Both the position numbers and the translations under genes were made by a program. A DNA stretch of 41,108 nt. It comes from Novosphingobium sp. (GTDB lineage: Bacteria > Pseudomonadota > Alphaproteobacteria > Sphingomonadales > Sphingomonadaceae). A model generated the notes under the pieces. It was given only the letters and a program-made list of their open reading frames with translations. It did no database searches and was not told the origin of the DNA. Of this stretch, positions 34,229 to 41,108 are shown piece after piece; position 1 is the first letter of the stretch, and each line of letters starts with the position of its first letter. The DNA lies in NCBI GenBank assembly GCA_019510335.1, contig JAEKKO010000107.1, forward strand, positions 1-41,108, in the 5' to 3' direction.

Positions 34229-34266
34229 GGCTCAGGTTTCCGCGTGTTTTCCCGGGAGCGCGAGCA

Positions 34267-34929
34267 TCACCAGGTTCCCGCTGCGATCTTGCGGCGCCGC
34301 TCGAGTTCCCGGTCGCTCGGCTCGTCCGCGCCGAACGATCCGGTTTGCACCTGCCCGGCGGGCTCGTAGCTGGCGATCACGACGCCTTTGGCGGTTACCG
34401 CGTGCTCGACCAGCCGCAGCGCGCGAGGAGGCGTGCCGTCGCCGAAGAGGCGCTTGCCGGAGCCGAGCAGGAGCGGACCGATCATCAGGGTCAGCCGGTC
34501 GATCAGGCCGCGGGCGAGGAGCTGCGGATAGAGCGTGGAGCTTCCCTGAATGAGCAGGTCGGGACCGTCGCCATTCTTGAGCGCAGCAACGGCGTCAAGA
34601 TTGGCGAGCCGATGACTCCCGCCCCATTCAAGCGGCGCGTCCGAATTCGTCAGCACGTACTTGTCGGTGCGGTTGAACGCCTCCGCGATCGGATTGTCCG
34701 AGGGCATGAAAGGCCAATAGGCGGCGAAGATGTCGTAAGTGCGCCTCCCAAGGAGCAGGGCGAACGGCTTTTCAAACCACGATCCGATCATGCCGTCGGA
34801 TTGCTCGTCGTGCTGCGGGACCCACCAGCCGCCATGGTCAAAGCCATCCCGCGTATCCTCCTGTGTGCCGCCGGGCGCCTGCATCACGCCGTCGAGCGAG
34901 ACGAACGCCGCTCCGAGAATCTTACGCAT
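34267..34929 (-). CDS. Dihydrofolate reductase-like protein (RibD C-terminal fold)
   Basis: This is a 220-residue protein of the RibD-C/DHFR-like family, common in actinobacteria and proteobacteria. The N-terminus KILGAAFVSLDGVMQAPGG and the segment LLLGRRTYDIFAAYWP are diagnostic, with LLIQGSSTLYPQLL and PLLLGSGKRLFGDG further on. True folate reduction is not expected; the group acts as unspecified NADPH reductases. It overlaps the upstream VOC gene's stop by 8 bp. It is part of the detoxification-like operon. Confidence 0.88.
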   Translation of the reverse strand: MRKILGAAFVSLDGVMQAPGGTQEDTRDGFDHGGWWVPQHDEQSDGMIGSWFEKPFALLLGRRTYDIFAAYWPFMPSDNPIAEAFNRTDKYVLTNSDAPLEWGGSHRLANLDAVAALKNGDGPDLLIQGSSTLYPQLLARGLIDRLTLMIGPLLLGSGKRLFGDGTPPRALRLVEHAVTAKGVVIASYEPAGQVQTGSFGADEPSDRELERRRKIAAGTW

Positions 34930-35416
34930 CGGCTGATGTGCCTGCCACCGCCGCCTCGATAGCGGCGACGTCGATCTTCTTCATCGTCATCATCGCCTCG
35001 AACGCGCGCTTGCGTGCTGGCTCGTCGGGGCTGCTGATTGCCGCGCTCAGAACGCGCGGGGTGATCTGCCATGACACGCCCCACTTGTCCTTGCACCAGC
35101 CGCACTGGCTCTCCTGGCCGCCGTTCCCCACGATCGCGTTCCACAAGCGATCGGTCTCTGCCTGGTCATCGGTGGCAACCTGGAATGAAAAGGCTTCGGT
35201 TTGTGGGAACGCGGGCCCCCCATTGAGGCCGATGCACGGGATACCCATGATGGTGAACTCGACAGTAAGGACATTGCCTTGCTTGCCGTCCGGGTAGTCG
35301 CCCGGGGCACGGTGGACTCCCGTGACCTCGGTGTCGGCGAACGTCGCGGCGTAGAACCGCGCCGCCTCCTCCGCAGTGCCGTCGAACCACAGGCAGACGA
35401 GAGCTTTGCCGGTCAT
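34922..35416 (-). CDS. VOC / PhnB-like protein
   Basis: This is a 164-residue protein of the PhnB / 3-demethylubiquinone-methyltransferase-like VOC group. Family features are LVCLWFDGTAEEAARFYAA, TVEFTIMGIPCIGLNGGP and the CGWCKDKWGVSWQITPRVL block. It is probably a homodimeric metal-site protein with unknown substrate. It overlaps the GST gene by ATGA and the DHFR-like gene by 8 bp, so all three are translationally linked. Confidence 0.88.
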   Translation of the reverse strand: MTGKALVCLWFDGTAEEAARFYAATFADTEVTGVHRAPGDYPDGKQGNVLTVEFTIMGIPCIGLNGGPAFPQTEAFSFQVATDDQAETDRLWNAIVGNGGQESQCGWCKDKWGVSWQITPRVLSAAISSPDEPARKRAFEAMMTMKKIDVAAIEAAVAGTSADA

Positions 35417-36039
35417 TTGCGCCTCTCCGCGATCAGGGCATTATCGACCGCTTTGGCTGCCTTGTAGGCGTCGCGCTGCTGGAGACGCTCGGCATAAGCG
35501 GCGAAGGCGCGGTTGGGCGGCATCGTGCCGAAGGTGAGTCCCCAGTCGACCTGACTGCCGACATAGACATCGGCCATGGTGAAGCGCTCCCCGCACACCC
35601 ATTCGCGGTCGGACATCCAGCTTTCGAGTGCACCGAGCGCCCGTTCGACGCTGCCGAAACCGACCATTGGCTCCTGCTCGGGCGTGGGCTCTATCTTGAG
35701 CGCCTTGCAGGTGGTCATCTGCTCAATCGGCCCGGCCGCGAAGAACATCCAGCGGTAGTAGTCGGCCCGCTCGGTTTCGCGTGGCGCCAGTTCGGCGAGC
35801 GGGTGCTCGTCGGCGAGGTAGGCGCAGATCGCCGCCGCTTCGGAAATCACCCGGTCGCCGCTGAGGGCGTGATGGATCACCGTTGGCACTTTGCCCATCG
35901 GGTTGGCGGCAAGGAAGTCGGCCGGCTTGTTGCCCCAGTCGACCAGCACCTGATCGTACTCGGCGCCGGCCTCGTGGAGCGCCCACCGCGCGATCTGGCC
36001 GCGCGACATCGGATTGGTGAAGAACGTGTACTCGGCCAT
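35413..36039 (-). CDS. Glutathione S-transferase
   Basis: This is a 208-residue GST of a different subgroup from the other copies. The N-domain begins EYTFFTNPMSRGQIARWALHE, resembling beta-type or GstB-like proteins with Ser/Arg near the active site. It continues with ANPMGKVPTVI and ISEAAAICAYLADEHP (glutathione-binding Glu). The C-domain includes ERFTMADVYVGSQVDW, with the N-capping ADVY motif. It lies 3 bp downstream of the double VOC gene and overlaps the PhnB-like gene. Confidence 0.9.
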   Translation of the reverse strand: MAEYTFFTNPMSRGQIARWALHEAGAEYDQVLVDWGNKPADFLAANPMGKVPTVIHHALSGDRVISEAAAICAYLADEHPLAELAPRETERADYYRWMFFAAGPIEQMTTCKALKIEPTPEQEPMVGFGSVERALGALESWMSDREWVCGERFTMADVYVGSQVDWGLTFGTMPPNRAFAAYAERLQQRDAYKAAKAVDNALIAERRK

Positions 36040-36042
36040 CGC

Positions 36043-36825
36043 TCAACCCTTCCGCGCGCCGACAAGGCAGAAGAACGCGCCTTGCGGATCCGCGCCCTGG
36101 ATGATCCAGTCGCCGGTCGGGACCTGCATCGGCCCGGTCATCACACGGCCGCGGCCCGATTCGACCGCACTCTGTGCGCGGTCGATGTCGTCGACGCGGA
36201 AGTAGTAGTTCCAGAGCGAGGGCCGCCCGCCCTGGGCAGTCGTCACTGCGCCCAGCCGCGCCCCGTCGTGGTCGATGAAGCAGTAGTCGCCCATCTCCCC
36301 CATCGGCATCTTGTCGGTCGAGCTCATCCCGAAATGGCGCGCATAGAACCGCAGGGCGCCCGCCTGGTCGGTGGTGACCAGCTCGTTCCAACCGCAATGG
36401 CCGACGCTGTCCGGAGAGAATGCCCGGCTCTGCGCGTCGGGCTGGTCCGGTGGCGGGATCGGAGTCATCACGTAAAACGGTGCCCCTTGCGGATCGGTGA
36501 CCATCGCCATCCGCCCGACGTTGGCCATGTCCATCGCCGGCATCCGCACCTGCCCGCCTTCGGCAGTGATCGAGGCGACGGTCGCATCGACATCGCCGAC
36601 GTGGAGGTAGCCGAGCCAGACGGGGCGGGCGCCGTGCTGCTCCATCTCATGCGTGAGCTGCATCATGCCGCCGACGAAATCTCCGTCCGGGGCTTTGAGG
36701 TGGTAATAGCCCTCGTTGCCGGGCCCCCCGATCGACCAGCCGACGACCTCTTCATAGAAGGCCTTCGCTGCTTCCGCGTCGGCTGTCAGAAGCTCGTACC
36801 AGATGAAGCGTCCGTGGTTCGTCAT
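36043..36825 (-). CDS. Double-domain VOC family protein
   Basis: This is a 260-residue protein with two glyoxalase-like VOC modules in tandem. Domain 1 begins GRFIWYELLTADAEAAKAFY; domain 2 begins near residue 145 with CGWNELVTTDQAGALRFYA and ends NYYFRVDDIDRAQ...DPQGAFFCLVG. Such proteins (for example CFP32-like) are monomers mimicking the VOC dimer. ATG 36825 follows GGGAGAG. It lies 2 bp after the DUF1428 stop in the operon. Substrate unknown. Confidence 0.88.
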   Translation of the reverse strand: MTNHGRFIWYELLTADAEAAKAFYEEVVGWSIGGPGNEGYYHLKAPDGDFVGGMMQLTHEMEQHGARPVWLGYLHVGDVDATVASITAEGGQVRMPAMDMANVGRMAMVTDPQGAPFYVMTPIPPPDQPDAQSRAFSPDSVGHCGWNELVTTDQAGALRFYARHFGMSSTDKMPMGEMGDYCFIDHDGARLGAVTTAQGGRPSLWNYYFRVDDIDRAQSAVESGRGRVMTGPMQVPTGDWIIQGADPQGAFFCLVGARKG

Positions 36826-36827
36826 GG

Positions 36828-37199
36828 TCACTCTCCCAAGGTCACGATCGGCACGAAGCCGCCGAAGATCATCCGCTTGCCGTCGAACGGCATCGGGGTC
36901 TGCTGGGGATCGAAGCGCGGATCGGTCTTCATCATCTCCTCCATCTTCTGATGGACGGCATTGCGGGTTTCCTTGTCCGGCCACTCGACCCAGCTGAAGG
37001 CGATCGTCTCATCCTCCTTCGCCTCTACGGCGCGCCGGAAGTCGGTGACTTTTCCGTCAGGCACGTCGTCGCCCCAGCATTCGAGGATGCGGCGTGCGCC
37101 GTGGTCGATCAGCAGGGAGTCGAAGATTTTGGCATGCTCGACGAATTGGTCTCGATTCGCGGTCGGCACCGGAATGACGAAGCCGTCTACGTAGCTCAT
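36828..37199 (-). CDS. DUF1428 family protein (YbaA-like)
   Basis: This is a 123-residue member of DUF1428, a ferredoxin-like fold related to dimeric alpha-beta barrel proteins. It begins YVDGFVIPVPTANRDQFVEHA and contains ILECWGDDVPDGKVTDF and FSWVEWPDKETRNAVHQKMM-type helix sequence, ending MPFDGKRMIFGGF. The function is unknown. It overlaps the GST gene by ATGA and precedes the double VOC gene by 2 bp. Confidence 0.88.
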   Translation of the reverse strand: MSYVDGFVIPVPTANRDQFVEHAKIFDSLLIDHGARRILECWGDDVPDGKVTDFRRAVEAKEDETIAFSWVEWPDKETRNAVHQKMEEMMKTDPRFDPQQTPMPFDGKRMIFGGFVPIVTLGE

Positions 37200-37864
37200 G
37201 CGGGTTCTCCTTGCTTGAGGCCGGCGATCTGATCGGCGAGCGCCTGGCTAAATGCGGGGCGCGCTTCGCCGCGCGCCTGGTAAGCCGCGACGGCGGGGAA
37301 GCCCGCAACGATCTCCGTGTGGCGCAAGTTGCGCAGCACCGTGACCATGGCGATGTCGGCGATGGTGAAGCGGCCGGCTAGCCAGTCCTTGTCGCCGAGC
37401 GCATCGGCGAGGCGGGCGAGGCGCTGCTCGGCAAGGGCAACGGCGCTCGGCCGCGCGTCCGCCGCCCACGGCTTGCCGACGTAGAAAATGTCGAGCGTGA
37501 CGATCTGCATCAGCATCGGCTCGACGCTGTTGAGCGCCGCAATCAGCCAGGCTGTCGTATCCCAACGCCGCTGCCCGGCAGCCGGCAGCAGCCGCTCGTC
37601 CTGCTCGCCCAGATAGAGCAGGATTGCCCCGCTCTCGAACAGCCGGACCTTGCCGTCGGCGAATGCCGGTACTTGCCCGAACGGCTGCCACTGCAGATAT
37701 TCGTCGGCGCGTGGCTTCATCGCATCGTACAACTCGGTCCGGTATGGCCGCCCGATCTCCTCAAGCGCCCAGCGGATGCGGATGTCGCGGACGATGCCGT
37801 GGGCGAACTCGGGGGTGTTGCGGAAGCCGGTGACGACGGTTTCGGCGGCGGGGTCGAGCGGCAT
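37196..37864 (-). CDS. Glutathione S-transferase
   Basis: This is a 222-residue GST. The N-domain has RDIRIRWALEEIGRPYRTEL, then QPFGQVPAFADGKVRLFESGAILLYL (quoted in part), with the cis-Pro and glutathione-binding Glu-Ser (ESGAI). The C-domain has DWLAGRFTIADIAMVTVLRN. The first ~20 residues (MPLDPAAETVVTGFRNTPEF) are atypical and lack an obvious catalytic Ser/Cys/Tyr at the usual place. It is second in the operon, 16 bp after the leading VOC gene. Confidence 0.88.
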   Translation of the reverse strand: MPLDPAAETVVTGFRNTPEFAHGIVRDIRIRWALEEIGRPYRTELYDAMKPRADEYLQWQPFGQVPAFADGKVRLFESGAILLYLGEQDERLLPAAGQRRWDTTAWLIAALNSVEPMLMQIVTLDIFYVGKPWAADARPSAVALAEQRLARLADALGDKDWLAGRFTIADIAMVTVLRNLRHTEIVAGFPAVAAYQARGEARPAFSQALADQIAGLKQGEPA

Positions 37865-37880
37865 TGGTCAGCCTTCCAGC

Positions 37881-38312
37881 TTAAGCAGTGGCTTCGGAAA
37901 CGTGCGCCTCACCTTCGGCGACTGCCGGGTCCATCCACATCGGCTCCCACACGTGCCCGTCCGGGTCGGCGAAGCTTCGGCTCATCATGAAGCCGTGGTC
38001 CTGGGCCGGGTTGATTTCGGCCGTGCCGCCGTTCGCGCCGGCGGCGTCGGCCATCCGGTTGACCTCGTCACGGCTGTCGCAGGCGATGCACAGCATGACC
38101 TCGCTCGCGCCGACTGCCGGGATCGGCCGCTCGGTAAAGCTGCGCCACTTGGGATGGGTCAGCAGCATCACGAAGATGGCTTCCGACCAGACCATGCAGG
38201 CCGCAGTTTCGTCAGAGAAGCGCGGTTCGTTGGTGAAGCCGATCGCTTCGTAGAAGGCCCTGGCGCGGGGCAGGTCGGCGACCGGCAAGTTGACGAAAAT
38301 CATCTTCGGCAT
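37881..38312 (-). CDS. VOC family protein
   Basis: This is a 143-residue VOC protein, first gene of the twelve-gene minus-strand run. It opens MIFVNLPVADLPRARAFYEA and ends with SRSFADPDGHVWEPMWMDP, the typical metal-site Glu segment. It resembles the bleomycin-resistance/fosfomycin-resistance branch in pattern, but no resistance activity is implied. The SD is GAGGGAGA. It is divergent from the HxlR regulator across a 68-bp gap with operator-like repeats. Confidence 0.9.
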   Translation of the reverse strand: MPKMIFVNLPVADLPRARAFYEAIGFTNEPRFSDETAACMVWSEAIFVMLLTHPKWRSFTERPIPAVGASEVMLCIACDSRDEVNRMADAAGANGGTAEINPAQDHGFMMSRSFADPDGHVWEPMWMDPAVAEGEAHVSEATA

Positions 38313-38340
38313 GGCGTCTCTCCCTCGCCTGGCGAATCAC

Positions 38341-38401
38341 TGTTGCATTTTGCTGCCATTCTGAGTTACAAAAAGCAACTGTGGAGTCACGAAAAGAAAC
38401 T
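38341..38401. promoter_or_regulatory. HxlR operator cluster between the detoxification operon and hxlR-type gene
   Basis: Two 17-bp repeats, AGTTACAAAAAGCAACT (38364-38380) and AGTCACGAAAAGAAACT (38385-38401), match at 14 of 17 positions and start 21 bp apart, two helical turns. The first is itself an inverted repeat with an A-rich centre. A weaker inverted copy (TGTTGCATTTTGCTGCC) lies at 38341-38357. The second site covers the HxlR start codon region, as expected for autoregulation. Confidence 0.6.
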
Positions 38402-39070
38402 GAAACGCCCCGCAGGCACGGTAAGTGGTATAACGATGCCTGCGGCACCGCATTTGCGCTCGAATTGATCGGGGAGCGCTGGTCGCTGCTGATCGTGCGT
38501 GAGCTGATGTTCGGTGGGCGGCGCTTTTCGGACTTGCGGGCGGCGCTCCCCGGCATCAGCGCCAAAGTGCTGGCCGAGCGTCTCGACGGCCTCGAGCAGG
38601 CCGGCATCGTCCAGCGCCGCCGGCTGCCGCCGCCCGCCGCCTCGCAAATCTATGAGCTGACCCCGTGGGGCTACGATGCGGAGGAGGCGATTCAGGCGCT
38701 CGGCCGCTGGGCTGCCGCCTCGGCAGACCACGATCCGACACTGCCGCTCTCGGCGGCGTCGCTGATGGTGAGCTTTCGGACGATGTTCGACCCTAAGCGG
38801 GCGAAGGCGCTCGCCTGCACGGCGACGATTTGGGTCGGCGAAGAGAGCTTCCGTCTGAGGGTTGCCAAGGGGCACCTGAGCATCCGCCGCGGTGAGGCCA
38901 AGGCTCCCGACTTCACCATCGCCGCGCCGGTCGCCGCGCCGATCGCGGCGCTGGTCTACGTCAAGGTGCCGGCCGCCGAACTTGCGGCAGCCGGGCTCTC
39001 GCTCGATGGCGACCTCGCGGTCGCGGCGCGGTTCGTCGACTTGTTTCATCTCCCCGCCAGAGCCGCCTAG
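38381..39070 (+). CDS. HxlR family transcriptional regulator with C-terminal SCP2-like domain
   Basis: This is a 229-residue regulator. The winged HTH at residues ~15-105 is typical of HxlR: CGTAFALELIGERWSLLIVREL (quoted in part), FSDLRAALPGISAKVLAERLDGLE, then the wing YELTPWGYDAEEAIQALGRW. The C-terminal ~100 residues resemble a small SCP2/sterol-carrier-like domain (TIWVGEESFRLRVAKGHLS...DFTIAAPVAAPIAALVYVK), which is common in this subgroup. GTG 38381 is the only plausible start; no SD is visible, so it may be leaderless or coupled to its operator. A Cys near the N-terminus (NDACGT) matches the redox-sensing Cys position of HxlR-type sensors such as YodB/HypR, making an electrophile or disulfide sensor plausible (inference). 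Confidence 0.87.
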   Translation: MESRKETETPRRHGKWYNDACGTAFALELIGERWSLLIVRELMFGGRRFSDLRAALPGISAKVLAERLDGLEQAGIVQRRRLPPPAASQIYELTPWGYDAEEAIQALGRWAAASADHDPTLPLSAASLMVSFRTMFDPKRAKALACTATIWVGEESFRLRVAKGHLSIRRGEAKAPDFTIAAPVAAPIAALVYVKVPAAELAAAGLSLDGDLAVAARFVDLFHLPARAA

Positions 39071-39714
39071 GCCGGCGCGAAGCGGGCGGCCTGCTGGTCC
39101 TCAATCGCCGCGACCTCGCGCCATGCTGGGCGCGCGGCGACGCGCTCGTACCAGGCGGCGGTCGCCGGCCGTTTCGCCGGGTCTGGGCCCCAGCCGACGT
39201 AGAGCAGCGTGCGCAGCATCGTCGCCATCGCGATGTCGGCGATCGAGAAGCAGCCGTCGACGAGCCAGCCTTGCGCCGGCGCCTGGGTTTCCAGCCAATC
39301 GAGCAACGGCGGCAGCGCCGCCTCGCCTTTGGCAGCCGCCTCTTCGTCACCGGGCCGGCCGAGCACCTTCGGCGCGACGAAGCGGTTGAAGACGATGCTT
39401 GCCCCGGCCGGGCCGATTAGCGTGTCGGCGACTTCCTCGAACCACACCGCCTTTCCGCGTTGCCGCGGCTCCGCCGGATAGAGCGGCGGCTCGGGATGCT
39501 TGGCGTCGAGGTAGGCGGCGATCGCGGTCGAATCGGCGAGGGTGAAGTCGCCGTCGCGGATCGCGGGAATCTTGCGGAACGGGCTCGCCTCGAGGAACCC
39601 GGGCGAGGGCTGGCCCGGGGTGAACGGCGCCGGTTCGACCGCCACGCCCTTTTCGGCGGCGACGAGGTAAACCTTGCGGACGAAAGGCGAAAGCGGACTG
39701 CCGTAAACCTGCAT
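39067..39714 (-). CDS. Glutathione S-transferase
   Basis: This is a 215-residue GST, fourth in the region. MQVYGSPLSPFVRKVYLVAAE has Ser/Cys-region features of theta- or zeta-like GSTs. ASPFRKIPAIRDGDF and LADSTAIAAYLDAKHP carry the cis-Pro and glutathione-binding Asp-Ser. GCFSIADIAMATMLRTLLY is the C-domain N-cap. Its stop codon shares the tetranucleotide CTAG with the stop of the convergent HxlR gene. It is transcribed separately from the twelve-gene run, unless read-through occurs across the regulator. Confidence 0.9.
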   Translation of the reverse strand: MQVYGSPLSPFVRKVYLVAAEKGVAVEPAPFTPGQPSPGFLEASPFRKIPAIRDGDFTLADSTAIAAYLDAKHPEPPLYPAEPRQRGKAVWFEEVADTLIGPAGASIVFNRFVAPKVLGRPGDEEAAAKGEAALPPLLDWLETQAPAQGWLVDGCFSIADIAMATMLRTLLYVGWGPDPAKRPATAAWYERVAARPAWREVAAIEDQQAARFAPA

Positions 39715-39755
39715 GAGCGACTCCTCTCTTGCGTGACTCGACGGCGCAAACCTTA

Positions 39756-39782
39756 TTGCAGGCCTTGGCCGCCGGGTATAGG
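39756..39782 (+). promoter_or_regulatory. Possible promoter of cobS
   Basis: TTGCAG (39756-39761), a 15-bp spacer and TATAGG (39777-39782) end 9 bp before the cobS ATG, so the transcript would be nearly leaderless. The match to consensus is partial. Confidence 0.35.
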
Positions 39783-39791
39783 CGCGGCTCG

Positions 39792-40784
39792 ATGAGCGAC
39801 ATTCCGAATATCCAGCCCGACAGCCGCGACGACACGATCCTCGCCGCCCCGGACCGCGAGCTCAGCGTGCGCGACGTCTTCGGCATCGACACTGATATGA
39901 AAGTGCCGGCGTTTTCCGAAGCCGACGAGCGTGTACCCGACGTCGATGATACCTATGTGTTCGATCCGGACACGACGCTGGCGATCATCGCCGGCTTCGC
40001 CTTCAATCGCCGGGTGATGATCCAGGGCTATCACGGCACCGGCAAGTCGACTCACATCGAGCAGGTCGCCGCCCGGCTCAAATGGCCATGCATCCGCATC
40101 AATCTCGATGCCCACATCAGCCGCATCGACCTCATCGGCCGCGACGCGATCGTGCTGCGCGACGGCTTGCAGGTCACCGAATTCCGCGAGGGCCTGCTGC
40201 CGTGGGCGCTGCAGACGCCGACCGCGCTGGTGTTCGACGAGTACGACGCCGGCCGCCCCGACGTGATGTTCGTGATCCAGCGCGTGCTCGAGGCCGAGGG
40301 TAAGCTGACCCTGCTCGACCAGAACCGGGTGATCCGCCCGAACCGCTGGTTCCGCCTGTTCTCGACCGCCAACACGGTCGGCCTCGGCGACACCAGCGGG
40401 CTCTACCACGGCACCCAGGCGATCAATCAGGGCCAGATGGACCGCTGGAACATCGTTGTCGCGCTCAACTACCTCGAGGCCCAGGTCGAGAGCGAGATCG
40501 TGCTCAAGAAGGTTCCGGAAATTCCGCAGAAGACCGTCGCCGAGATGGTCAAGGTGGCCGAGCTGACCCGCCAGGGCTTCATCAACGGCGACATCTCGAC
40601 CGTGATGAGCCCGCGCACGGTGATCACCTGGGCTCAAAATACCGCTATCTTCAAAGACACCGGCTTCGCCTTTCGCCTGTCGTTCCTCAACAAGTGCGAC
40701 GAGACCGAGCGGATGCTGGTGGCCGAATACTACCAGCGGGTGTTCGGGACCGATCTGCCCGAGAGCGTGGTGGGGAAGGCCTAA
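39792..40784 (+). CDS. cobS: Cobaltochelatase subunit CobS (AAA+ ATPase)
   Basis: This 330-residue AAA+ subunit works with CobN and CobT to insert cobalt into hydrogenobyrinic acid a,c-diamide in aerobic B12 synthesis. Walker A is GYHGTGKST (~residue 83), Walker B is [10 protein letters not shown], and sensor/arginine-finger regions include [11 protein letters not shown]. The ORF-track start at 39729 (TTG) is replaced by ATG 39792 ([14 protein letters not shown]), which matches known CobS N-termini. cobT is not adjacent downstream; an inverted repeat and truA on the other strand follow. Confidence 0.95.
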   Translation: MSDIPNIQPDSRDDTILAAPDRELSVRDVFGIDTDMKVPAFSEADERVPDVDDTYVFDPDTTLAIIAGFAFNRRVMIQGYHGTGKSTHIEQVAARLKWPCIRINLDAHISRIDLIGRDAIVLRDGLQVTEFREGLLPWALQTPTALVFDEYDAGRPDVMFVIQRVLEAEGKLTLLDQNRVIRPNRWFRLFSTANTVGLGDTSGLYHGTQAINQGQMDRWNIVVALNYLEAQVESEIVLKKVPEIPQKTVAEMVKVAELTRQGFINGDISTVMSPRTVITWAQNTAIFKDTGFAFRLSFLNKCDETERMLVAEYYQRVFGTDLPESVVGKA

Positions 40785-40809
40785 GAGGAGTCCTCGGCGT
40801 CACGCACGG

Positions 40810-40879
40810 CCTTCGACAGGCTCAGGACGAGCGGCGTTTGTGCAATTCTGAAGTCCGCTCGTGCTGAGCTTGTCGAAGC
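40810..40879. repeat. Sphingomonad-type intergenic inverted repeat (REP-like)
   Basis: Two 25-bp arms, CCTTCGACAGGCTCAGGACGAGCGG and its complement with CTTGTCGAAGC, match at 22 of 25 positions around a 20-nt loop (arms quoted in part). The core CTTCGACAAGCTCAG is a repeat found scattered through sphingomonad and related genomes. It lies between cobS and truA and could fold into a hairpin that ends both convergent transcripts. Confidence 0.75.
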
Positions 40880-40897
40880 ACGCGCGCTGCGGTTGCC

Positions 40898-41108
40898 TCA
40901 ATACCGCGCCCTCACGAAATACAGCCCCTCGGCCGGCGCGTTGAGGCCCAGCGCCTGCCGGTCACGCGTCGCCAGCGCGTCGCGGATCCGCTGCTCGGGC
41001 CAGCGGCCGAGGCCGACCAGCGCAAGGCAGCCGACCATTGAGCGCACCTGGTGGTGGAGGAAGCTGCGCGCCGCGGCCTCGATCAGCACCGACTCGCCCT
41101 CGCGTCCG
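40898..41108 (-). CDS. truA: tRNA pseudouridine synthase A, C-terminal part (runs off window)
   Basis: The visible 70 residues are the C-terminus of TruA, which makes pseudouridine at positions 38-40 of tRNA anticodon stems. [21 protein letters not shown] is the conserved C-terminal core, followed by [16 protein letters not shown]-type ending ([17 protein letters not shown]). The reading frame stays open to the window edge, so the start is outside. The tracked GTG start at 41089 is internal. Confidence 0.93.
   Translation of the reverse strand, partial: GREGESVLIEAAARSFLHHQVRSMVGCLALVGLGRWPEQRIRDALATRDRQALGLNAPAEGLYFVRARY

Noticed and set aside
1-41108. CRISPR array, transposase, integrase, phage or defence genes
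   Set aside because: No spaced direct-repeat array and no recognisable mobile or defence protein among the real ORFs.

Overview
The window looks like chromosome from a high-GC alphaproteobacterium of the order Sphingomonadales. Three things point there: the conserved block rpmF-plsX-fabH-ihfA-merR, TonB-dependent receptors with the sphingomonad-style leader (DIIVTAQRVEQRLQDVPISI), and an intergenic inverted repeat built on CTTCGACAAGCTCAG, a repeat common in sphingomonad genomes. No phage, transposase, CRISPR array, tRNA or rRNA is visible. The genus cannot be named from the sequence alone.

Region 1 (1-27.7 kb) is a large catabolic and uptake region. In order it holds: a TonB-dependent receptor; a TetR regulator; a plus-strand operon of an AcuI-type reductase, a MaoC/hot-dog dehydratase and an acyl-CoA synthetase; a cupin read from a probable leaderless promoter; a MarR-EmrA-EmrB efflux operon; an SDR-aldehyde dehydrogenase-TetR operon; a minus-strand block of an SDR, two paralogous TonB-dependent receptors, a double-length acyl-CoA dehydrogenase and an enoyl-CoA hydratase; then a DUF2889 protein with a metal-dependent amidohydrolase, facing an IclR regulator. 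Together these encode outer-membrane import, alcohol and aldehyde oxidation, CoA activation, dehydrogenation, hydration and ring or chain hydrolysis, with three or four dedicated regulators and an export pump. The substrate is not identifiable; an acyl side chain on an aromatic, terpenoid or steroid-like compound fits the enzyme set (inference).

Region 2 (27.8-31.5 kb) is core genome: a MAPEG protein, then rpmF, plsX, fabH, ihfA and a MerR regulator.

Region 3 (31.5-39.7 kb) is a tightly packed minus-strand run of twelve small cytosolic proteins, many joined by ATGA overlaps: GFA, SRPBCC, four proteins of the VOC superfamily, three glutathione S-transferases, DUF899, a dihydrofolate-reductase-like protein and DUF1428. 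It faces an HxlR regulator, and the intergenic region carries two 17-bp operator-like repeats 21 bp apart. A fourth GST lies on the far side of the regulator. This looks like an electrophile, glyoxal or thiol-stress detoxification operon and is the most system-like unit in the window.

Region 4 (39.7-41.1 kb) holds cobS (cobaltochelatase), the sphingomonad-type inverted repeat and the 3' part of truA, which runs off the window.

Most long ORFs opposite real genes are GC-driven shadows and were left out. Function calls rest on motif recognition by eye; no database search was run.
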